The position numbers and the translations under genes were made by a program. A DNA stretch of 43,093 nucleotides from DATBDE01 sp036270095. GTDB lineage: Bacteria; Actinomycetota; Thermoleophilia; Solirubrobacterales; Solirubrobacteraceae. Below, one piece after another: positions 22,378 through 31,812 of the stretch. The stretch is taken from positions 1-43,093 of the forward strand of contig DATBDE010000153.1 in NCBI GenBank assembly GCA_036270095.1. Reading direction: 5' to 3'. Each line of letters starts with the position of its first letter. The stretch's first letter is position 1. The notes beneath the pieces are model-generated. The model made no database searches, was not told where the DNA came from, and saw nothing but the letters and a program-made list of their open reading frames with translations.

Positions 22378-23469
22378 CTACTTCTTGCGCGCCTTGTGCT
22401 TCGTGCGCTTGGCGTGCGGCTTGCGGACCTTGAGCGACTTCGCGGTCTCGGCCAGCGTGATGCCCGGGACGCTGGAGAGGCCGGGCACGTTGAAGGCCGG
22501 CGTGACCTTGAGCGTGCCGCCCTTCTTCTTCAGCGTCTTGGTCGCCGAGCTGGTGAGCGTGACCTTCTTGGTCACGTTCTTGCCCGACGCCAGGTTGAAC
22601 AGCACCGGCTTGGCCGCGGCCTTGCGCCCCAGCGTGGTCGCGAACCCGACCGGCACCGCCGCCGCCGGCGCGCTGGACCGCAGCGTGACGCTGGCGCTCT
22701 TGCGGTTCGACGCGAGCTTGATCTTCGCGACCTTGAGCACGAGGTTGAACGGCGTCACCACCGGCAGGGCGACCGGCGCGGGCGCCCCCGCCGGGGCCGG
22801 CCCCGCCGCGGTGCTCGAGCCCGTGCTCGCCGGGGTCACAGGCACGAGCGAGCCGAGCAGCTTCTTCAGCGCGTCGCCCCCCTGAGTGGTTATCGCACCG
22901 ACCGCGGCCAGGGCGCCGCGCAGCTGGTCGAGCAGGCTCGAGCTCAGCGCGCCCGAGCCGGCGGCGTCGATCTGATCCGCTAGCCCGTTCAGCAGCGACG
23001 CCGCGTTCGGGTCGATGCCGCCGGTCGCGGCCAGCGTCCGCAGCTGGCTCGTCAGCGGCGCCAGCGAGGTCCCCGTCGGCGTCTGTCCCGAGGGCACGCT
23101 GAAGCCCTGCAGGAACGAGTCGAACGACGAGGGTGGGGTGAGGTTGATCAGCCCGGTGATCGCGGTCGGATTGATCCCCGACCCGAGCAGCTCGGCCACG
23201 GTCGCCGCGTCAGCGGTCGGATCCGCGGCCGCGATTGCCTGCAGCACCTGCTGCGCGGCCGCCGCCTGATCCGCCGGCAGCACGCCGGCCGAGACGAGGT
23301 TGTTGATGAACGTCTGCTGCCCCGCCGGGCTGGTCGGGAGCGACCCGCCGGCGTTGGTGATCTGCTGCTGGACGCCGTTGATCAGGTCGGCCGACGCCGC
23401 CTCGACACCCGGTGCCATGGCCAACGAGAGCGCCACGACCGCAGCGACCACAAGTGAGAACTTGCGCAT
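22378..23469 (-). CDS. Secreted Ala-rich protein with basic C-terminal tail
   Basis: A 363-residue exported protein with a clear signal peptide (RKFSLVVAAVVALSLAMAPGVEA). An Ala/Leu/Asp-rich helical region (about 25-215) carries repeated LL-G-x-x-D motifs. A Pro/Ala linker (PAPAGAPAPVALP) leads to a beta-rich domain with NLVLKVAKIKLASNRKSASVTLR and many lysines. The protein ends in a strongly basic tail (RKPHAKRTKHKARKK). The domain after the linker resembles Ig-like folds in surface proteins, and the tail may bind anionic wall polymers. I do not recognise a named family. The 135 bp upstream contain its promoter only. Confidence 0.72.
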   Translation of the reverse strand: MRKFSLVVAAVVALSLAMAPGVEAASADLINGVQQQITNAGGSLPTSPAGQQTFINNLVSAGVLPADQAAAAQQVLQAIAAADPTADAATVAELLGSGINPTAITGLINLTPPSSFDSFLQGFSVPSGQTPTGTSLAPLTSQLRTLAATGGIDPNAASLLNGLADQIDAAGSGALSSSLLDQLRGALAAVGAITTQGGDALKKLLGSLVPVTPASTGSSTAAGPAPAGAPAPVALPVVTPFNLVLKVAKIKLASNRKSASVTLRSSAPAAAVPVGFATTLGRKAAAKPVLFNLASGKNVTKKVTLTSSATKTLKKKGGTLKVTPAFNVPGLSSVPGITLAETAKSLKVRKPHAKRTKHKARKK

Positions 23470-23604
23470 GCCCGTCCCTTCCTTCCTCCGTGAAAGTCCC
23501 CTACCAAGGACCCTTCTGTGGATACACGTGAACGGTAACCACTCGGCACAAATCCGGTGCCGCTTGAGCGCAATGCGACCGCGTCGACTTGGTCGAGGCG
23601 CCGC

Positions 23605-24840
<1,236 letters not shown>

Positions 24841-24844
24841 CGGT

Positions 24845-26209
24845 CTACTCCTCCGGGAACTTGCGCTCGACGCGCATCTCGGTCGGCGAGTGCCCGGTCA
24901 GCACGACGGTCGGGCGGTTGGTCAACTCGGACTGGGGCGGGAAGGCGGCGGGGACGGGGTCGTCGCCCGTGGCCTGGCCGACCGCGTCCAGGACGGGCGG
25001 GAACGCCGCCGCCTCCTGGATCTGGCGCTCGTAGTACTCGAGGTAGCGGCCGGCGTTGAAGCTGACCGCAGCGACGATCGTGCCGTCGAGGCCGTAGGCG
25101 GCCACGAAGCGCCGGTCGTCGGTCGAGCCCTGGATCACCACCACCTGGTCGGCGATCGTGGGCACGCCGACCGACTTGATGTTGACCTAGAACTGGATCG
25201 ACCAGAACCAGGGCACGCTCACGTGCGGGCGCCGGTCGGCCTCGGCGGAGATCATGTTGTGCGCGGCGATCTCGGCCTGGATGAGGGCGTTGCGCCAGTG
25301 CTCGAGCGTCATCATCTGGTAGCCGTAGATCGGGTGCGGGAAGCGGGCGACGTCGCCGGCGACGAACACGTCGTCGGTCACGATCGCGTTGCCGTCGAAG
25401 GCGCGGCAGCCGGCGTCGCAGCCGATGCCGAGCGCGCTGGCGGCCAGGCGCGAGCCGGTCAGCCACTCGGTGTTGCGGATGCCGCCGAGCGCGACCACGA
25501 CGACGTCGACGTCGAGGTGGGTGCCGTCCGAGAGCCGCACGCCGGCGACCCGGCCGCGCTCGTCGCCCTCGATCGCGTCCACGCGCACGCCGGTGCGGAG
25601 GTCGACGCCGGCGTCGCGCTGCATGTCCGCGGCGATCGCTCCGATCACGCCGCCCAGCGCGCCCGACAGCGGCGCGGGGGCGAGCTCGACCAGCGTCACG
25701 TCGATGTCGAGCATGCGGCAGACCGACGCGACCTCGGAGCCGGTGAAACCACCCCCGATCACCAGCACGCGTTTGGGTTTCGCGGCCAGGCGCGTGCGTA
25801 GCGCGCGCGAGTCGTCGGTGGTGTGGACGACGAACATGCCGTCCAGCTCGGCCTCGGCTTCGTTGAACCACGGCCGCGCGCGCACGCCGGTGGCGATCAG
25901 GCAACGGTCGTAGGGCACGTCGCGGCCGTCGTCGAGCACGATCTTCTTCTCGGCCAGGTCAAGCCCGACGGCCCGGTGCCCGAGCTCCCAGTCGACGTCG
26001 TCGAGGTTCTCCAGGCGCGGCAGCGTGGTGTGGTGTGAGGCGACCCAGCCAGTCAGCACCTGCTTGGACAGCGGTGGCCGGTCGTAGGGCTGGTGGGCCT
26101 CGTCGCCGATCACCGTGAGCTTGCCCTCGTAGCCCTCGCGGCGCAGCGTCTCGGCCGCGCGGAGCCCGGCCAGGCCCGCGCCGACGATCGCGATCGGGCC
26201 GGCCGTCAT
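24845..26209 (-). pseudogene. FAD-dependent ferredoxin reductase split by an in-frame TAG
   Basis: This is a 454-codon frame with a TAG at codon 341 (25187-25189). The N-terminal part is a normal FAD/NAD(P) reductase: GAGLAG (10-15), a second Rossmann motif VIGGGFTGSEVA, and VFVAGDVARF for FAD binding. After FWSIQF comes TAG, and the same frame continues with VNIKSVGVPTIADQVVV and about 110 residues of the reductase C-terminal domain. The intact paralog at 31813-33054 has FWSDQYE, with Glu at the equivalent position, so one GAG-to-TAG change explains it. The result is a truncated product, readthrough, or two chains if GTG 25165 is used. The start overlaps the ferredoxin stop (ATGA). Confidence 0.85.
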
Positions 26210-26412
26210 GCGTCCGCTCCCGGGGCGGGCTCGGTGAAGATCGCGCGCACCGGGCACGCCGCGACGGCGCGCATGATGCGCTCGCGCTGCGCGTCGTCGG
26301 GCGCGGGGTCGTACATGAGCGCCTCTTCGCCGCTGAGCTTGAAGGACTCGGGCGCGAGGAAGGCGCACTGGGCATAGCCCTGGCAGAGCGTGAGATCGAC
26401 GACTACTCGCAA
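26206..26412 (-). CDS. [3Fe-4S] ferredoxin of a P450 system
   Basis: A 68-residue single-cluster ferredoxin of the type that serves actinobacterial P450s. Cysteines Cys10, Cys16 and Cys53 (CQGYAQC and ACPVRAI) give C-x5-C...C-P; the place of the usual fourth ligand is Tyr13. A [3Fe-4S] cluster is therefore expected. The start is TTG at 26412, with GGAGAGGAG just upstream. The stop overlaps the reductase ATG. It should carry electrons from the reductase to the P450 at 23605-24840. The 136-bp region upstream (26413-26548) is a divergent promoter region shared with the CHAD gene. Confidence 0.93.
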   Translation of the reverse strand: MRVVVDLTLCQGYAQCAFLAPESFKLSGEEALMYDPAPDDAQRERIMRAVAACPVRAIFTEPAPGADA

Positions 26413-26548
26413 GGAGGCTCCTCTCCAATCGGCGGCGTGCCGACCCTAACCGAACCCCTCTCCCTCGACCACGGACGCGCCGCTGCGCTTCGGCGGCCCG
26501 CCGACCTGAGGACGTGCCGTCGGTGATGGCTGGTTCACTACTTCGGTC

Positions 26549-28066
26549 ATGGCCGCTGGCGCCGAGTACCTCCTGCCCGAAGGGCTCGACCTCGGCACCG
26601 TGGACGCGCTGCTCGCCGGCCGGCTCGATATCGAGTGCGAGCGGGTCCGCGCCGGGCGCCGCACGTTCTACGACACGTTCGACGGGCGCCTGCACGCGAA
26701 GGGGCTCGTGCTCGTGCACGAGGAGCTGCGCTTCGCGCTGCGCGAGGGCGCGCGCGAGCGGGCCGGGATCGCCCACCCGGAGAAGGCGCCCGAGCGGCTC
26801 GTCGTCGACGACCTGCCGGAGGGGCCGCTGCGGGCGGCGCTCGCGCCGCTCTGCGGCGTGCGGGCCCTGCAGGCCACCGCGTCGGTGCGCGGCCGCCGGC
26901 GCCTGCTGCGCGTGCTCGACGGCGAGCGCAAGACGGTGGTGCGGCTCGTGGCCGAGGAGGCCACGCTGTCGCGCAACGGCTCCGGCCCCGGCGCGACGCT
27001 GCGCCCGCGCCTGCACGTCGAGCCTGTGCGCGGCTACGCCAAGGCCCTGAAGCGGGTGCGCGGCACGCTCGAGGGCGACCTCGGGCTCGTGGCGGCGACC
27101 GAGCCGCTGCACGACGAGGCGGTCTGGCGCGCCGGCGGCGCGCCCGGCGGGGTCTCGTCGAAGGTCGCGCTCGCCTCCGCCCCCGACCTGCGCGCCGACC
27201 GCGCCGCCGCCGAGCTGGCCACGCGGCTGGTGGCGGTGATCGAAGCCAACCTGCCCGGCACGCTGGCCGAGATCGACAGCGAGTTCCTGCACGACCTCCG
27301 CGTCGCCGTGCGGCGCACGCGCTCGCTGCAGCGCGAGCTGCGCAGCGTGTTCCCGCCCGCTCCGCTCGTGCATTTCCGGGCCGAGTTCCGCTGGCTGCAG
27401 CAGGCCACGGGCCCCACGCGCGACCTCGACGTCTACCTCGACGAACTCGAGGGCAGCGCCGACCTCGCGCCGCTGCGAGCGGTGCTGGCCGAGCACCGCG
27501 TACGCGAGCGCGCGGCCATGGTGCGGGCGCTGCGCTCGCCGCGCACCCAGCGGCTGCTCGAGGAGTGGTCGACGTTCGTCCGGCGCATGCCCGATGCCCC
27601 GCGAGCCGCGCGCGACGACGCGCTGCGCCCGATCGCCGCGCTGGCGGCGGAGCGCATCGCGCGGGTGTACAAGCGCCTCGTGCGCATGGGCGCGGCGATC
27701 GACGAGGCGTCCGCCCCCGAGGCGCTGCACGACCTGCGCAAGAAGGGCAAGGAGCTCCGCTACCTGCTCGAGTTCTTCGCCCCGCTGTTCCCGGGGCCTG
27801 CGGTGGGCCCGATGGTCACGTCGCTGAAGGCGCTGCAGGACACGCTCGGCCGCTTCCAGGACCGCGAGGTCCAGGCCGGGTTGCTGCGCCAGCTCAGCGA
27901 CGAGGTCGCGCAGCGCGAGGGCGGCGGCGCGGCCCTGATGGCCATGGGCGTGCTGGCCCAGCGCCTGGACCGCGACCGGGCGCGCGCCCGGGCCGAGTTC
28001 GCCGCGCGCTTCGGCGCCTTCGCCGCGCCCGGCCAGCGCGCGCGCCTGCGCGAGACCTTCCGATGA
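26549..28066 (+). CDS. CHAD domain protein with degenerate CYTH-like N-terminus
   Basis: A 505-residue cytoplasmic protein. Residues about 1-200 resemble a CYTH/triphosphate-tunnel fold (FYDTFDGRLHAKGLVLVHEE, RLVAEEA) but without a clear EXEXK motif. Residues about 225-500 form a CHAD domain: paired helical repeats with FLHDLRVAVRRTRSLQRELR and ALHDLRKKGKELRYLLEFF, rich in conserved His, Arg and Lys. CHAD proteins are known to bind polyphosphate and to sit on polyphosphate granules in other bacteria. The stop overlaps the start of a ParA-type ATPase gene (ATGA), so the two products are made together. Granule binding here is inferred. Confidence 0.9.
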   Translation: MAAGAEYLLPEGLDLGTVDALLAGRLDIECERVRAGRRTFYDTFDGRLHAKGLVLVHEELRFALREGARERAGIAHPEKAPERLVVDDLPEGPLRAALAPLCGVRALQATASVRGRRRLLRVLDGERKTVVRLVAEEATLSRNGSGPGATLRPRLHVEPVRGYAKALKRVRGTLEGDLGLVAATEPLHDEAVWRAGGAPGGVSSKVALASAPDLRADRAAAELATRLVAVIEANLPGTLAEIDSEFLHDLRVAVRRTRSLQRELRSVFPPAPLVHFRAEFRWLQQATGPTRDLDVYLDELEGSADLAPLRAVLAEHRVRERAAMVRALRSPRTQRLLEEWSTFVRRMPDAPRAARDDALRPIAALAAERIARVYKRLVRMGAAIDEASAPEALHDLRKKGKELRYLLEFFAPLFPGPAVGPMVTSLKALQDTLGRFQDREVQAGLLRQLSDEVAQREGGGAALMAMGVLAQRLDRDRARARAEFAARFGAFAAPGQRARLRETFR

Positions 28067-28821
28067 GCCAGACGCTGGCCACCTACAACATCAAGGGCGG
28101 CGTGGGCAAGACCTCGGCGGCGGCCAACCTCGCCTACCTGGCCGCGGCCGGCGGCGCGCGCACGCTGCTCTGGGACCTCGACCCCCAGGGCGCGAGCACG
28201 TTTCTGTTCCGCATCCGGCCGCACGTCAAGGGCGGCGGCGGCAAGCTCGTGCGCGGCAAGTCCAACGTGGCCAAGCGGATCAAGGGCACCGACCACGACC
28301 GCCTCGACCTCCTGCCCACCGACTTCTCCTACCGGCACATGGACCTGGCGCTGGACGCGGCCAAGAAGCCGACCCGGCGCCTCAAGCGCGTGCTCGCGCC
28401 CATCGCGACCGACTACGACTACGTGTTCCTCGACTGCCCGCCGAGCATCTCGCTGGTTTCCGAGAGCGTGTTCGAGGCCGCCGACGCGCTGCTCGTCCCG
28501 GTCATCCCGGCGACGCTGTCCTCGCGCACGTACGAGCAGCTGCGCGGGGTCGTGGCCGCCGAGGCCGCCGGCGGCCCCAAGGTGCTGGCGTTCTTCTCCA
28601 TGCTCGACCGGCGCAAGGTGCTGCACCGCGACGTGGTCGAGCAGCTGCCGCGCGAGCACCCCGGGCTGCTGCGCACGGCCATCCCCACCGCCGCCGACGT
28701 CGAGCGCATGGGCCTGCACCGCACCGTGCTCGAGGAGTTCGCCCCGCGCGGGCGCGCCGCGCGCGCGTACCGCGACCTCTGGAGCGAGATCGGCGAGCGG
28801 TTGGACGACGGCGCCGGTTAG
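28063..28821 (+). CDS. ParA/MinD-family partition ATPase
   Basis: A 252-residue deviant-Walker ATPase. The P-loop is IKGGVGKTS with the signature Lys11 and catalytic-loop Lys16. Switch I is in WDLDPQGAST, and Walker B is YDYVFLDCPPS. A basic stretch (GGGGKLVRGKSNVAKRIKG) after the first strand could aid DNA or partner binding. No N-terminal DNA-binding domain and no ParB gene are present, so this is not a chromosome or plasmid partition locus. It is an orphan ParA of the kind that positions protein cargo. Overlap with the CHAD gene names the likely cargo adaptor. Confidence 0.92.
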   Translation: MSQTLATYNIKGGVGKTSAAANLAYLAAAGGARTLLWDLDPQGASTFLFRIRPHVKGGGGKLVRGKSNVAKRIKGTDHDRLDLLPTDFSYRHMDLALDAAKKPTRRLKRVLAPIATDYDYVFLDCPPSISLVSESVFEAADALLVPVIPATLSSRTYEQLRGVVAAEAAGGPKVLAFFSMLDRRKVLHRDVVEQLPREHPGLLRTAIPTAADVERMGLHRTVLEEFAPRGRAARAYRDLWSEIGERLDDGAG

Positions 28822-28831
28822 CATCCTTGCG

Positions 28832-29086
28832 GTGAGCGACGAGAGCATCGCGGCCCGGATCGAGCAGCTGGTGACCGAGGAGCACGAGCTGCGCAACCGC
28901 GAGCAGGCCGACGCCGAGCACGTCGACGCGCTTGAGGCCGACAGCGCCCGCCTCGAGGCGGTGCGGGTCGAGCTTGACCGCTGCTGGGACCTCCTGCGCC
29001 AGCGCCGCGCGTTGCGCGACGCCGGCGACGACCCCGACGCCGCGCAGGTGCGCGACGCCGACACGGTCGAGCGCTACCGCCAGTAG
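28832..29086 (+). CDS. Small coiled-coil protein (DUF2630-like)
   Basis: An 84-residue all-helical protein: ARIEQLVTEEHELRNREQAD, then DALEADSARLEAVRVELDRCWDLLRQRRAL, which is heptad-like. It ends with the VERYRQ-type tail seen in DUF2630 proteins of actinobacteria. GTG start, 10 bp after the ParA stop, so it is likely in the same operon. DUF2630 is uncharacterised. Its position after ParA and CHAD makes it a candidate third component, but the family also occurs alone, so the link is only suggestive. Confidence 0.8.
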   Translation: MSDESIAARIEQLVTEEHELRNREQADAEHVDALEADSARLEAVRVELDRCWDLLRQRRALRDAGDDPDAAQVRDADTVERYRQ

Positions 29087-29135
29087 CCGCAGCGGATGCG
29101 CTCGGCGGTCATCCATCGGACGTAGGGTGCCCGCC

Positions 29136-29771
29136 GTGCGGGGACTCGCGGTTGTGCTCGCGGCGGCGCTCGTGCTCGTCGCCGTGCCGACGACCAGCTC
29201 GGCCGGCATCGACACCATCGGCAGCAGCCTGGCGGGGTCGGCCACCCGCGTCATCCAGCCGCTGCAGGACACGGCGCTGACGCAGCTGACAGCAGCGGGC
29301 GGCGGCCGTCCGGCCGTGCCCAACAGCGGCCAGGTGCTGTGGGTGAAGGTCAAGGGCTGCGCGGCCCGGCAGGGCCGTCACGTCCGTCCCGAGACGGCGA
29401 TCTTCACCCAGGACCTGCGCGGCGAGCCCGACGGGGCCCTGCGCGTGATCTCGAGCTCGCAGCGCTTCAACCTGCCCATCTGCGGCGTCCACGGCGCCAG
29501 CCGGCGCAGCGTCCGCCGCTTCAAGCCGCGCGACCAGTGCGTGGCGGCGGGCGACCTCGTCGGCCTCGTGGTCGGCGGCCAGACCCCGGGCTACCCGCAG
29601 GGCACGCCCTACTTCATCGCCAAGCCCAACCCGGGGCTGAGCGTGGGCACGTTCTCCGGCAACGGCGCGACCCTGAATGGCTCGCGCTACACGTTCGCGC
29701 CCATGGCTGACACCGAGCTGCTCGCGCGGGCCAAGATCGGCACCGGCCCGGACTCGCCGTCGCGCTGCTGA
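29136..29771 (+). CDS. Secreted hypothetical protein, 211 aa
   Basis: An exported protein with a signal peptide (GLAVVLAAALVLVAVPTTSSAG, GTG start). A short amphipathic region (SATRVIQPLQDTALTQL) precedes a basic Gly-rich domain with several strands (VLWVKVKGCAARQGRHV, ALRVISSSQRFNLPICGVHG). Cysteines occur as GCAA, PICGV, DQCVA and the final SRC, enough for two disulphides. I do not recognise the family and see no catalytic motif. The next gene begins 1 bp after the stop, so the two may be co-transcribed. Confidence 0.7.
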   Translation: MRGLAVVLAAALVLVAVPTTSSAGIDTIGSSLAGSATRVIQPLQDTALTQLTAAGGGRPAVPNSGQVLWVKVKGCAARQGRHVRPETAIFTQDLRGEPDGALRVISSSQRFNLPICGVHGASRRSVRRFKPRDQCVAAGDLVGLVVGGQTPGYPQGTPYFIAKPNPGLSVGTFSGNGATLNGSRYTFAPMADTELLARAKIGTGPDSPSRC

Positions 29772-29772
29772 G

Positions 29773-30141
29773 ATGGCGGTCGAAGGGCTCGACCACGTCC
29801 AGCTCGCCGCGCCGCCGGGCTGCGAGGCCGACGCGCGGCGCTTCTTCGGCGACCTAGTGGGACTCGAGGAGCTCGAGAAGCCCGAGCCGCTCCGCGCCGG
29901 CGGCGGCGCGTGGTTCCGGGTCGGCGCCCAGCAGCTCCACGTCGGCGTCGCCGAGCCCTTCGCGCCCGCCCGCAAGGCCCACCCGGCGCTGCGCGTGCGG
30001 CCGGACGCGCTCGACGACCTCGCCGAGCGCCTGACCGCCGCCGGCGTGGAGGTCCGCTGGGACGACGCGCTGCCCGGCGCCCGCCGCTTCTACGCGAACG
30101 ACCCGTGGGGCAATCGCCTCGAGTTCGTGGCCTCGGGCTAG
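29773..30141 (+). CDS. VOC (glyoxalase/dioxygenase-fold) protein
   Basis: A 122-residue vicinal-oxygen-chelate protein with the paired beta-alpha-beta units of the fold. LDHVQLAAPPGCEADARRFF starts it with a candidate metal His, and QQLHVGV follows in the first half. RFYANDPWGNRLEFVA closes it with a Glu ligand. This pattern fits small glyoxalase-like or antibiotic-resistance-like VOC proteins, and the substrate is not predictable. It is convergent with another VOC gene; both stop codons lie in one CTAG at 30138-30141. Confidence 0.86.
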   Translation: MAVEGLDHVQLAAPPGCEADARRFFGDLVGLEELEKPEPLRAGGGAWFRVGAQQLHVGVAEPFAPARKAHPALRVRPDALDDLAERLTAAGVEVRWDDALPGARRFYANDPWGNRLEFVASG

Positions 30142-30551
30142 TGCAGCGCGGGCGTGTACGAGATCCCGACGATCGCCCCTTCCGGCGACTGCAGCCGCGC
30201 CACGGTCTGGCCCCACGGCTCCTCGCGCGGCGGGTGCAGCAGATCGTGGCCCGCGTCCTGCAGCTCCTGCGCCGCTGCGGCCACCGCCGCCGCGTCGGCG
30301 ACGTCGAACTCGAGGCTGACCTGCGGCACCGGCCGCTCCGCCGGCCACTGCTCGGTCCCGAAGCAGGCCTGGGCGGCCTGCGACAGCGGCCAGACGCCGA
30401 AGTGCTTGCAGCCGTCGATCCGGTCGGTGTGGTGGTACGCGTCGGCGCCCTCGCCCTCGAGGGGCAGCCCGAGGGCGTCGACGTAGAGCCTGCGGCTGGC
30501 GGGCGGGTCGGGCGCGATCGGCGCCACGCTCGCGAGGAACTCGATCTTCAT
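30138..30551 (-). CDS. VOC-family protein
   Basis: A 137-residue glyoxalase-fold protein: SVAPIAPDPPASRRLYVDALGLPL begins the first module, DGCKHFGVWPL carries a likely metal His, and VSLEFDVADAAAVAAAAQEL starts the second module. WGQTVARLQSPEGAIVGISY is the last strand pair. The start is the ATG at 30551 (MKIEFLASV); an ATG four codons earlier is also possible. It differs clearly from its convergent neighbour, so this is not a recent duplication. The substrate is unknown. Confidence 0.85.
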   Translation of the reverse strand: MKIEFLASVAPIAPDPPASRRLYVDALGLPLEGEGADAYHHTDRIDGCKHFGVWPLSQAAQACFGTEQWPAERPVPQVSLEFDVADAAAVAAAAQELQDAGHDLLHPPREEPWGQTVARLQSPEGAIVGISYTPALH

Positions 30552-30591
30552 GCCGCGATGCAAGCAGACCGCGTCGCCATATGCTGCGCCG

Positions 30592-31812
30592 ATGCCCTGG
30601 CTCAGTGACGACCGGATGTGGGAGGTCTTCGGGACGCGCGGGCTCTTCCAGGCCAGCTACGGGGCGGCCGACTTCGGCGAGTGCCGGTTGGCGGTGGACC
30701 GCGTCGGGGCCGGCGGGGCCGACGACTGGTATCGCGAGTGGGCGGCGCTGGCCGACGGCCTGGTGGAGACGGCCGACGCCGACGCCGACGCCGGGCGCCC
30801 GGCGAGCGCGCGCGACGGCTACCTCCGTGCCACGACGTACTACCGCGTCGCCTACCTGCCGCTCTACGGCGAGCCGACCGACCCGCGCCTGGCCGACGCG
30901 TTCGCGCGCGAATCCGACGCCCTGGCCAAGTACGCCCCGCTGCGCGACACACCGGTCGAGCTGGTCGAGATCCCGTTCGCGGACGGGGCCACGCTGCCCG
31001 GCGTGCTCGCCCTGGCCGCCGACGACGGCCGCCCGCGCGCGACCATCGTGCACACCAACGGCTACGACTCGAGCGTGAACGAGATGTTCGTCTCCCACGC
31101 GCTGGCGGCCAACGCGCGCGGGTACAACGCGCTGCTCTTCGACGGCCCCGGCCAGGGCCGGAACCTGATCCGCGACGGCATGCGCATCCGGCCCGACTGG
31201 GAGAATGTCGTGCGCCCGGTGATCGACTACGCGCGCGGGCGCAGCGAGGTCGACCCCGACCGCATCGTGCTCGCGGGCTGGAGCTTCGGCGGCTTCCTCG
31301 CGCCGCGCGCCGCGGGGTTCGAGGACCGGATCGCCGCACTGTGGGCCGACCCGGGCCAGTGGGACCAGCGCGACGCCCTGCTCGCGCGCCTCCCCCTCTC
31401 CGACAGGCAGAAGGCGAGCTTCCCCGACATCGACCCGGCCTTGATCGAGCCCATGGAGCAGGCGTTGCGCGCCCCCGACGCCGACCCCATGCTGCACTGG
31501 TCGCTCATCCAGCGCGGGCTGTGGGTGCACGGCGTGTCGACGCTCTTCGACTACCTCGTCGAGTTCGTCCGCTTCGAGGTCTCGTCCGTCGCCGGGAACA
31601 TCACCTGCCCCACCCTGCTCACGTTCGCCGAGGACGACCCGATCGCGGCGGGCGCGCCCAAGCTCTACGACGCGATCGCCTCCGAGCGCAAGGAGCTGCT
31701 GCGGTTCACGGTGGCCGACGGCGCGTCGGGGCACTGCGAGGCCAACGGCCGCCGGCAGTTCCACCAGCGCAGCTACGCGTGGCTCAGCGACGTCGTTCCA
31801 CCGGCCGCGTAG
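30592..31812 (+). CDS. Alpha/beta hydrolase (FrsA/acyl-peptidase-like)
   Basis: A 406-residue enzyme with an N-terminal helical cap of about 120 residues and an alpha/beta hydrolase core. The nucleophile is Ser231 in AGWSFGGF. The acid is likely the Asp in FAEDDPIA, and the catalytic His is in GASGHCEANG. The oxyanion region is HTNGYDSS. This layout resembles 2,6-dihydroxypseudooxynicotine hydrolase and related C-C or ester hydrolases. The reductase gene begins directly after the stop (TAG then ATG with no gap), so the two are translationally linked. I use the ATG at 30592 rather than 30550, which gives the natural domain start. Confidence 0.86.
   Translation: MPWLSDDRMWEVFGTRGLFQASYGAADFGECRLAVDRVGAGGADDWYREWAALADGLVETADADADAGRPASARDGYLRATTYYRVAYLPLYGEPTDPRLADAFARESDALAKYAPLRDTPVELVEIPFADGATLPGVLALAADDGRPRATIVHTNGYDSSVNEMFVSHALAANARGYNALLFDGPGQGRNLIRDGMRIRPDWENVVRPVIDYARGRSEVDPDRIVLAGWSFGGFLAPRAAGFEDRIAALWADPGQWDQRDALLARLPLSDRQKASFPDIDPALIEPMEQALRAPDADPMLHWSLIQRGLWVHGVSTLFDYLVEFVRFEVSSVAGNITCPTLLTFAEDDPIAAGAPKLYDAIASERKELLRFTVADGASGHCEANGRRQFHQRSYAWLSDVVPPAA

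Noticed and set aside
25187..25189. TAG decoded as pyrrolysine or a special amino acid
   Set aside because: There is no sign of pyrrolysine machinery, and the paralog has Glu here. Nonsense mutation, readthrough or sequence error are simpler.
26210..27730. N-terminal extension of the reductase across the CHAD gene
   Set aside because: The sequence is an antisense shadow of the CHAD gene, and the ATG at 26209 overlaps the ferredoxin stop exactly.
26549..28821. Chromosome partition locus (parAB)
   Set aside because: ParA is present, but no ParB-type protein or parS palindrome was found. The partner is a CHAD protein.
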